Made by a program: the position numbers and the translations under genes | Notes under the pieces: model-generated | What the model was told of the DNA's origin: nothing | Seen by the model: the letters and a program-made list of their open reading frames with translations, nothing else | The model's database searches: none | In this document: positions 55,336 through 64,000 of the stretch, one piece after another | Layout: each line of letters begins with the position of its first letter | Position numbering within the stretch: position 1 is the stretch's first letter | DNA from: Bryoerythrophyllum caledonicum | Lineage: Eukaryota > Streptophyta > Bryopsida > Pottiales > Pottiaceae | Length of the DNA: 64,000 nucleotides | Direction: 5' to 3' | Assembly (NCBI GenBank): GCA_963971425.1 | Contig: OZ020515.1 | Coordinates: 2,720,678 to 2,784,677 of the forward strand

Positions 55336-56330
55336 ACCCTGACGAAGAGCAGGAGCAACAACACGATCACGAAGAACAAGAGCAGCAACACGATCACAAA
55401 GAACAGGAGCAGCAACACGATCACGAAGAACAGGAGCAGCAACACGAAGACGAAGAGCAGGAGCAGCAACACGATCACAAAGAACAAGAGCAGCAACACG
55501 ATCACAAAGAACAAGAGCAGCAACACGAAGACGAAGAACATGAGCAGCAACACAATCACAAAGAACAAGAGCAGCAACATGAAGACGAAGAGCAGGGGTA
55601 GCAACACAAAGACGAAGAGCAGGAGCAGCAACAGGATCACGAAGAACAAGAGCAGCAACACGATCAAGAAATATAAGAGCAGCAACACGATCACGAAGAA
55701 CAGGAGCAGCAACACGAAGACGAAGAGCAGGAGCAGCAACACGATCACAAAGAACAAGAGCAGCAACACGATCACAAAGAACAAGAGGAGCAACATGAAG
55801 ACAAAGAGCAGGAGCAGCAACACGATCACGAAGAACAAGAGCAGCAACACGATCAGGAAAAATAAGAGCAGCAACACGATCACGAAGAACAGGATCAGCA
55901 ACACGAAGACGAAGAGCAGACGCAACAACACGATCACGAAGAGCAGGAGCAGCAACACGATCACGAAGAACAAGAGCAGCAACACAAAGACGAAGAGCTG
56001 GAGCAGCAACACGATCACGAAGAACAAGAGCAACAACACAATCACGAAGAACAGGAGTAACAACACGATTACCAAGAGCAGGAGCAGCAACACGATCACG
56101 AAGAACAAGAGCAGCAACACGAAGATGAAGAGCAAGAGCAGCAACACGATCACGAAGAACAAGAGCAGCAACACGATCACGAAGAACAAGAGCAGCTACA
56201 CGAAGACGAAGAGCAGGAGCAGCAACACGAAGACGAAGAGCAAGAGCAGCAACACGATCATGAATAGCAGGAGCAGCAACACGATCACGAAGAACAAGAG
56301 CAGCAACACGAAGACAAAGAGCAGGAGCAG
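55336..56330 (+). repeat. LTR-A minisatellite, type III (27-bp unit)
   Basis: Units ACGATCACGAAGAACAGGAGCAGCAAC and ACGAAGACGAAGAGCAGGAGCAGCAAC alternate, with a strict 27-bp length. The multiple of three leaves open frames on both strands across about 1 kb. The array continues at 60236 after element B3. Confidence 0.9.
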
Positions 56331-59300
56331 TGTTGCAGTTCGTAGAGACAGTATCCCTCCGGAATACACTCAATCGTCACTAAGTGCTTCCCAGAGTAAC
56401 TGCTCTGGTTTTGTTCCCACAGAGACTTAATGTTCCTCTTTCCAATACTCCGGACTACTTCACTGATCAAAGCAATTCGGTTACAAGTTAGCTATAAGGT
56501 GTAGTTACTAACGTTGGAGCCGGGTCCTTCCGGAATCCGGGTTACATACAATATTTTCCCGGAGAGTAGTTTCCGGAAATCTAAAGGAGGGTTTGATTTA
56601 TCTCTGGTCCTCCTCAGAGAGTCTTCTGGAGTTTTTAAGCAAGTGGCCGAAGTCCACTGACCCTGTTTTGTGTAAGTGGCTGGGTTTCCCACTGCCCTGT
56701 GACTTAAAGTGGCTAGGCACCCACTATCCGGTACTTATAGTGACCGAACACCACTCTCCCTACTCTGCTAACTGGTAATTTGATTGCTGCGGCCGGACGT
56801 CGGCTCTCACGACATCTGGAAGGCCATTCGGATGCGGTCACACAGAGACTAATCCGGACTACAACGACATTACGATGGGTATGGTTGCAATTCTCCGGAA
56901 CGGAGGCACACCGTTCACTATGGTTGTTCCGTCAAGGTAGGGGTGTCAGGCTTTTTCCTATCTTGGGGGAGAACTCCGGTCCTGACCGGAGTTCAGTTTT
57001 GAGCAATTCCTATCGCGAACTAGAGATTACCAGGAACACCTCTGCAGTTCATCTTCCCCTCCTGGCTACTTCCGGACCCTGGAGACTACCAGGAATACCT
57101 CTGCAATAGTTCTCTCCAGCTCTTCCAGGCGATCTCCTAACACCGACCTCGATAGCTTCCCCCTCCGGCAAAGCGGTTGAATTACCTTACTCCGGAAGAA
57201 TTACTCACACAACCATATCCTCTAGAATGGATCCGTGCCTCACAGGTTTCCTACGCCATCTCAATCACACAAGGTAGCAAGTCTAATGCAGTCTAATAAC
57301 GTATATTCCTGAATGAGAAGAATAAGATGAAAGGGTTTTGCCAAAAACCCTCTGCTAAATACTAACTAAGTCCTGGCTAAACTTAGATATCTCTCTAACT
57401 ATCAATGGGAAGTCCGCTAGATCTTATCTAAAAGATCCGAGAAATCCGGAAAGGTTCCAGGTCGGATCTCAGATTCACAAATCACGGAACCTTCCCGTCT
57501 CCGGATTTCCTAATCTAACTATAAAACTGGCTATTGACTCCGACAGTAGCCGGGTGCACTTGGGGCCCCATCATTAGTCGCTACTGATCCGGACTCTAAC
57601 CCTGAGACAAAAGAAAGGAGACGCAAAAACTAACTAATTCTAGGTTGGAGCTCCTCGGCCCCGGTTTCTCCCGCTCCGGCGGGAGGTGGAGATCTCTACC
57701 GGCACGCGTGTCTTGCCTCTTGCCTTCTTCGACGTTGCCGGCGAAAGGGTGGTCTTTCGGGTCGATGGTCTGGCTGCCGGAGGAACAACTGCCGCCGGAG
57801 TACTAGCGTCTGGTGGTGGAGGTGGTGGTTGTGGTGATCCTTTCGGAATCAAAGGTGCTGGGGTCCTTGCCGCGGAAGCTGGCCCGGTCTCCTGGACCAA
57901 ATCCCTGTAACTTTCGGAAGGGCTCCTGGGTCCGTCCGCCAACCTCCGGGATACACACCTGGGTGCAACTGGGAGGTCGCCTTCTACCGGAGGATCCAGA
58001 AGCCGCATGTTGGGTGGCGACAGGAGATCCGGAAGCTTCTCTAGGATCTCACTCGTACTCGGGTTTGGGAGAACAATCCCCACCGTTGGCGTCCGAGGGG
58101 ATGGAGTGTCCAGGGTCTCCGGATTCGCAGAAGTTCCCAGAGCTGGAGTGGTCGCAAGTTGAGGGGGTTCCGGAGTGTCAGCAGTCCGTCCCGGAGTTGG
58201 GGTACCTCCTGGTGCCGGCGCAGGGGGGTCTTCCGGAAGTACCTGGATGACGTTGTCGACGAGCAGCGTCATCTAGTCCCACGTCCGGCCCATCTTCTCC
58301 ACCTCGTCAAGCACGAACCGGATGAGGTTGGCCCTGCTGACCTTCTCCTTCTTCTCCACCAATTCAGTGAAGAGTCGACTTCGGTTGACCATGACAACTG
58401 GAAATTCCACGGCTGCCCGGACCTCCTTCAAGGCGGCTGCGGAAGCATTGGCCTTCTCTTCGCCCAGTTTCCGGGCTGTCACTGCCAGGGCGGCCTCCGC
58501 AAGGTACTGCTTCATCTTCTTCTCCATGTCGTTATTGACCTTGTACATAGTATTGATCTGTGTATAAAGTGCCTTTGAGTCCGTCTCCCGGTTCCGGAGT
58601 TCCTCCACCCTGTTGATGGCATCCTCCAGTCGGTCGACGTCCAGGCTCTGAAAGATCTGGGCCATGCTGGTGGTGATGACAAAGTTGGTCTCCTTAAGGA
58701 GACCAACCCTCCAGCCGATCTCGTGGGTCAGTTCATCCATTTGCTTGAGCTGCCCCTTGGAGTCGTCCTTATCAACCTTCCTCCTCTTCCGGCTGGTCCC
58801 TTGTGAGTGTCCGGACTCTTTTTCTCCATATGACGCGGAGGAACTGCGAATGTCCGGACACGTTGTCTCGGGCTCCTTTCCCCGCGATCTCTTGGAGGTT
58901 TTCTGGCCTTCTGAAGTGCTCGTGGTTGCTGCTTCCAGTGCAGCCTCCTTCCCTCCGGACTCCTATTCTTCTGACTCATCCGCCCCATACCTCTGGAAGT
59001 TCAGCACTTCACCATAGTGCCAGACTTCCGCTTGCGTGAGCTGCTGGTGGTGAACATAAAGGTGCACCACATATGAAGCCAGCGGAGTTGCTGATTTCTT
59101 CACCTTCTGGAGGTTGGCCACGAGCCGATTGATCAGCTTGGTCATCAGTGTCTCCAAGTCGACGGTGATCTTTCCCCGGAGTGCTCCGAGGAAAGTCAGG
59201 CCCACTTCGCCACCACCCTTCTCGGCTTTTCCGGATGGAAGATAGGGTTTAAAAACCCTAACACGAGTTGGGCATCCTGGTGCTTAAGGTCTTGGAGGTT

Positions 59301-60235
59301 GAAGCCATCCGTCGGGTCTGCGGGTCCTCCGAATTCATCCGTCAGAAACTCGTCCCTCCGTTCCACCACCTTGGTGCGGCCGCCCCGGAAATCGTAGGCC
59401 TGGGTCTACTCCGGGACTCCCCAGACTTCCGGATGGGCTCTCATCAGCCCCTTGTATTTCTCGTCCGGTGTCCCGACAAGCTCCCGGACGTAGACCTCCT
59501 CCCGGATGCCCCATGGAACCTCAAGCAACCCATCACAGCCCATATACTTCAAACTGTTCTTCAGCATGCCGAGCTCGTCCGGGTCCTCTGGTATCTCCGG
59601 AACAACGCGGATTAAGGGAGGCAGGGTAACTGCCGGCTCCTCGTCTCTTCGACCGCGTCCATCCCTGTCCGTCCTCTTCTTCTTTGCCATCGGCGCAGAC
59701 TTCATGAGCCGTGCCTATCTCCTCACAATCTCTCGAGGTTGTCCCTGCACGCACCAACCTCACAAAGACCCTCCCTAACGGACGCACGTCCGTTCTAACC
59801 GTCTGAATTCCAAACCCTTACGGCAAGCAGTTAGCAAAAACCGTAAGAGTAAGAGCGGGGAATGGGAGCAAAAGAAAGAGAGAGAGATAGCCGCGACGCG
59901 AGAAGACGGAGAGAGAAGAAAGAGTGCCCCGCCATACCCCAGCCTTAAGTAGTCTGACCGTTTGTACGGTATCATGATGACAGTTGATGGCGACGGTTCC
60001 GGCTGACGGTTCTGGTTAACTGTCTGCCCCGGAATTCCGGAAACTGCTCCGGTTCAGATTTTTACCAGCTTTTGGCTTAATTTGGGTTTACAGTCCTACC
60101 CATCCGCCGTTATTTCTACCCGTAGACTATAGGCTGTATTTTAGTGGGAATTAACATAACTATCAACTATTTTTTTTTTGTTTTAGCCGGATTTTAAGGT
60201 TAACTTCCGGCACCATGTGGAAACGGAGTCCCACA
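56331..60235 (-). mobile_element. Element B3 (3905 bp), AGCAG duplication
   Basis: It starts TGTTGCAG and ends GAGTCCCACA. AGCAG lies at 56326-56330 and 60236-60240, and joining the flanks reconstitutes a normal 27-bp minisatellite unit, so the insertion point is exact. Confidence 0.92.
57640..59705 (-). pseudogene. Element B3 gene, decayed copy
   Basis: Same gene as in B2 (start MKSAPMAKKKR, end GRNRGRGAPT). It has a TAG at 59406-59408, a frameshift near 59206, a stop after ADESEE near 58963 and another before MTLLVDN at 58273. The defects differ from those of B2, so each copy decayed independently from a functional ancestor. Confidence 0.65.
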
Positions 60236-60680
60236 AGCAGCAACACGATCATGAAGAGCAGGAGCAGCAATACGAAGACGAAGAGCAGGAGCAGCAACAC
60301 GATCACGAAGAACAAGAGCAGCAGCACGAAGACGAAGAGCAGGAGTAGCAACACGATCACGAAGATCAAGAGCAGCAACACGATCACGAAAAACAAGAGC
60401 AGCAACATGAAGACGAAGAGCAGGGGCAACAACACAAAGACGAAGAGCAGGAGCAACAACACGATCACGAAGAACAAGAGCAGCAACACGATCAGAATGA
60501 ACAGGAGCAGCAACATGATCACAAAGTACAGGAGCAGCAACACGATCAAGAAGAACAGGAGCAGCACCACGAAGACAAAGAGCAGGAGCAGCAACACAAA
60601 GACGAAGAGCAGGAGCAGCAACACGAAGACGAAGAGCAGGAGCAGCAACACGATCACGAAGACAGCAGGAGCAGCAAGAG
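60236..60680 (+). repeat. Type III minisatellite, right part
   Basis: Continuation of the 27-bp array of LTR-A2 after the B3 insertion, followed by the distal LTR body to 61536. Confidence 0.88.
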
Positions 60681-61536
60681 GACGGGCCGAAGCTAGCTCA
60701 CACGACTAAAGGAAGGAGGTTGAATTGAATCAAGCCAGGGAGCCTCTGCTTCCCCCCGGCTAGTAGTCAAATTTCTTCTTTTTGTGTGCATGAGGGAGCC
60801 CTAATTTTCTAGTCACAACAAGTCACGCGGAAGCGCTGTCCAAATTTCAATAGAATTAGGGTTGCAAACAACTCAACTCAATTAAGTGATCACTCTACAA
60901 GGATAAGAGAACGCAGTTGGATGCTCAAGCGTAGCTTAGAGTGAAGGAGGGGTTAATCATGTGAAGCATGTATGGTGTGTATGTGGATGATGGTTACAAT
61001 TGTTGAGTAAACATATACATTGGAGGTGCACTGCTGGTCGCGGGCTGTGAGGTCCAGGATCGAGTCAAATGATCAATTGAATGCTGCCATCGTGTTAAGC
61101 ACAAAAAAATAGTAAGAATAAAAAAAACAAACATAAGAATCGGAGTTAGAGCCAAGGAGATAATTAGGATTATAAGTTTGTAGAAAATAGGGAAGCCTGT
61201 CTGCTGCCAACTGGTTCCAGGGTCACGCCTAAGTCTGAAACTGATCATTAAGGGTCTTATCAAGTTCGGAATGCTGAATTGAACCCATAAGAGTTGGAAA
61301 CGTTGCATTCGGAGCCCTAGAGCAAAAGTTACACTTGTTCAAAGGTGGGTTCAATTAAAAGGGCTGGATTAGGTCACCACCTCACTAATCAACCACAAGG
61401 AACCTAAGTGAACATGAGATGTGTCACCATGCTACTTTGGAGAAGTAGCGGGTTGGCTACATAAGGAACTAGGCCCTGTATTAGGATCTTGTGTTCAAGA
61501 TAAGCCACCCTTTAGGGGCGGTTTATTTGGCTCACA

Positions 61537-63384
61537 GGTGTCCCTGCCGCGGAAGCTGTCCCGGTCTCCTGGACCAAATCCCGGTAGCTTTCGGACGGAC
61601 TCCTGGGTTCGTCCGCCAACCTCCGGGATACGGACCTTGGTGCAACTGGGAGGTTGCCTTCCGCCGGAGGGTCCAGCAGCCGCATGTTGGGTGGCGATAG
61701 GAGATCCGGAAGTTTCTTCAGGATCTCACTCGTACTCGGGTTTGGGAGTACGATACCTCCTGTCGGCGTCTGAGGTCATGGAGTGTCCAGGGTCTCCGGA
61801 TTCGCGGAGGTCCCTGGAGCTGGAGTGGTTGCATGCGGAGGGGGTTCCGGAGAGGCCGTAGTCCGTCCCGGGGTTGGAGTACCTCCTGGAGCGGCGCTGC
61901 GGGGTCTTCCGGAAGTACTTGGGTGACGTTGTCGACGAGCAGTCGCATCTGCTCCCAAGTCCGGCCCATCTTCTCCGCCTGGTCTAGTAGGAACCGGATG
62001 ATGTTGGCCTGCAAACCTTCTCCTTCTTCTCCACCAGTTTGGTGAAGAGTCGGCTCCGGTTGACCATGTCAACTGAAAATTCCTGGGCTGCCGGACCTCC
62101 GTCAAGGCGGCTGCGGAAGCATTGGCCTTTTCCTTGGCCAGTTTCCGGGCCGTCACTGCGAGGGTGGTCTCCGCGAGGTACCGCTTCATCTTCTTCTCCA
62201 TGTCGTTACTGGCCTTCTACATGGTGGTGATTTGCGTATGCAGTGCCTTCAAGTCCGTCTCCCGGTTCTGGAGTTCCTCCACCTTGTTGATGGCGTCTTC
62301 CAGCCGGTCGACGTCGAGCCTCCGGAAGATCTGCTCCACGCTGGTGGTGATGACAAAGTTGGTCTCCTTAAGGAGGCCAACTCTCCAGCCGATCTCTCGG
62401 GTGAGCTCGTCCATTTGCTTGAGCTGTCCTTTGGAGTCATCCTTATCTACCTTGCTCCTCTTCCGGCTGGTTCCTTCTGATTGTCTGGACTCTTCTCTGG
62501 AGGATTCGGAGGAGCTGTCGATGCCCACACTCTCCGTCTCGGGCTCCTTCCCCCGAGGTGTCTTAGGAGTCTTCCGGCCTTCCGGAGTGCTCGTGGTTGC
62601 TGCTCCCGGCACAGTCCTCTTTCCTCCAGATTCCTCTTCTTCCGACTCGTCCGCTTCATACCTTTGGAAGTTGAGCACTTCATTGTAGTGCCGGACTTCC
62701 GCATGAGTGAGTTGCTGGTGGTGAGCAATGAGCATAAAGATGCACCACATACGAGGCCAGCGGTGTTGTTGATTTCCTCACCTTCTCGAGATTGGCTACG
62801 AGCCGGTTGATTAGTTTGGTCATCAATGTCCCCTAGTCGACGACAATCTTTCTCCGGAGTGCTCCAAGGAAACTGTAGGCCCACTTCGCCACCACCCGTT
62901 TTGGCTTTTCCGGATGGAAGATAGGGTTTAAAAACCCTAGCACGAGCAGGGCATCCTGGTGCTTAAGGTCTTGGAGGTTGTAGCCATCCTTTGGGTCTGT
63001 TGGTCCTCCGAACTCCTATGCCAAAAACTCGTCCCGTCGTTCCACCACCTTGGTGCGGCCAACTTGGAAGTCGTAGGCCTGAGACCACTCCGGGACTCTC
63101 GAGACTTCCGGATGGGCCCTCATCAGCCCCTTATACTTCTCGTCCGGCGTCCCAACAAGCTCCGGGACGTAGACCTCCTCCCGGATGCCCCACGGGACCT
63201 CGAGCAAACCCTCACAACTCATATACTTCAGGCTGTTTTTCAACATACCGAGTTCCTCCGGGTCTTCTGGGATCTCCGGAAGAACGCGGGTTAAGGGGGG
63301 CAGTGCAACAGCCGGCTCCTCGTCTCTCCGGCCGCGCCCATTCCTATCCGTCCTCTTCTTCTTGGCCATTGGTACTGACTTCAT
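61537..63384 (-). pseudogene. Element B1 gene, N-terminal and central part
   Basis: It starts MKSVPMAKKKR at 63384 and follows the B2 gene through the N-terminal domain, a linker and the coiled coil, with several frameshifts and stops (for example TAG after RRDEFLA at 63016). It ends at the LTR-A2 insertion; the tail lies at 48066-48272. Confidence 0.65.
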
Positions 63385-63896
63385 TAAACCTGCCTATCGC
63401 CTCACAGTCTCTCGAGGTTGTCCCTGCACGCACCGTCCTCACAAGAACTCTCCCTACATGACACACGTCCGTTCTAACCGTCTAAGTTTCAAACCCTAAC
63501 GGCCAGCAGTTAGAGAAACGATAAGAGAGAGAGAGAGAGAAAAGAATAAAGCCTTAACGCGAAACCCCACTACGCGAGAAAGAAATGGAGAAGAAAGAGT
63601 TTCCCCCCCTAACCCCATCCTTAAGTAGTCCGGCCGTTAGTACGGAGTCATGATGACAGTTGATGGTGACAGTTCCGGATAACTAACTGCCCCGGAATTC
63701 TGGTAACTGCTCCGGCTCCGATTTTAACCGCTTTTGGCTTAATTAGGGTTTGCAGTCCGGTCCATCTGCCTTTATTCTTACCTGAAGACTATCGGCTGTA
63801 TCCTAGCGCGGACTATCATAACTATTTAACTAATTTTTTTGTTTTAGCCGGATTTTTAAGTTAACTTCCGGCATCATGTGGGAACAGGGTCCCACA

Positions 63897-64000
63897 AAAC
63901 TCCTTTTTGTTTATGGATAAAATAAGTGTTCCTGGCCGAAGAGGTATGATTCATGCATGAAGGATCTAGTGAGGCTAACTCACGACAAGGCCACAAAAAG
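63897..64000 (+). pseudogene. FCP1/NIF-like HAD gene 3 resumes after B1
   Basis: After the AAACT duplicate the frame from 46742 continues as LLFVYG, a TAA at 63918-63920, then NKCSWPKRY and MKDLVRLTHD, matching HPTKRY and FKDLSKLARD of gene 2 (motif III Lys region). The TAA could derive from CAA. The gene runs off the window. Confidence 0.7.

Larger units (their letters stand above)
48273..61536 (+). mobile_element. LTR-A2 inserted in B1, itself carrying B2 and B3
   Basis: It starts TGTGAGCCGCAAAAACGG and ends TTTGGCTCACA. The flanks GATGT (48268-48272) and GGTGT (61537-61541) differ by one base, consistent with an older insertion. Its own parts are 48273-49095, 53000-53339, 55336-56330 and 60236-61536. 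It belongs to a third LTR subfamily with a 27-bp minisatellite. Confidence 0.8.
46743..63896 (-). mobile_element. Element B1 with nested A2, B2 and B3 (17.2 kb)
   Basis: The outer element starts TGTTGCAGTTCG and ends GGTCCCACA on the plus strand, flanked by AAACT at 46738-46742 and 63897-63901. Removing the LTR-A2 nest (48273-61536 plus one 5-bp duplicate) leaves about 3.9 kb, the size of B2 and B3. TG...CA ends and 5-bp duplications are typical of LTR retrotransposons, so B may be a long solo LTR or a non-autonomous element. Its gene is on the minus strand. Confidence 0.85.

Noticed and set aside
1..64000. tRNA, rRNA or telomeric repeats
   Set aside because: None recognised by eye; short AAACCCTAA words near B and LTR ends are too few to be telomeric.

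Overview
This window is nuclear DNA of a eukaryote, almost certainly of the green lineage. It shows plant-type Ty3/gypsy coding sequence, GT-AG introns, very long LTRs, and decayed genes between nested retrotransposons. The gene content (a DUF7869-like gene, FCP1-like HAD genes and a ParB-like/methyltransferase-like gene, with long AT-rich spacers) makes me lean towards a streptophyte alga or bryophyte rather than a crop. That placement is inference; no rRNA, tRNA or housekeeping gene is present to fix it.

Layout. 1-5.3 kb: the end of a plus-strand gypsy element (pol remnant and 2.6-kb 3' LTR, 'LTR-A') inserted into an inverted copy of a second family ('element B'). 5.3-5.66 kb: a tandem array of a 20-bp palindrome (P2). 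5.66-10.6 kb: LTR-A copies in opposite orientation fused to each other. 10.6-16.9 kb: a minus-strand gypsy gag-pol pseudogene. 17-36.7 kb: a non-LTR island with an FCP1-like gene, a large ParB-like plus DNA-methyltransferase-like gene (both minus strand), an AT-rich spacer and a divergent DUF7869-like gene. About 23 copies of a 19-21 bp palindrome (P1, TATCCTCG-N3-CGAGGATA) are scattered through the island and concentrated just upstream of both divergent genes and in introns. 36.7-41.7 kb: a non-autonomous retroelement carrying a solo LTR-A. 41.8-46.7 kb: two further FCP1-like genes, the first preceded by P2 palindromes. 46.7-63.9 kb: a nest of alternating B and A insertions inside the second of these genes, whose reading frame resumes at 63.9 kb.

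Insertion history is readable from exact 5-bp target duplications. A solo LTR-A (43731-45923, TAAAC) sits in FCP1-like gene 2. Element B1 (46743-63896, AAACT) sits in FCP1-like gene 3. LTR-A2 (48273-61536) is inside B1, and B2 (49096-52999, TGCAA) and B3 (56331-60235, AGCAG) are inside A2. Each B copy is about 3.9 kb, begins TG and ends CA, and carries one decayed gene on its own sense strand.

The most unusual content is the 17-36 kb island. A gene with a ParB-type INGQH motif and a C-terminal N4/N6 DNA-methyltransferase-like fold, possibly spliced in frame to an FCP1-like domain, lies among dispersed palindromes resembling binding sites for a dimeric protein. A separate palindrome family (P2) occupies the equivalent position at the second FCP1-like locus. 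Most genes here carry stops or frameshifts, so much of this is fossil.
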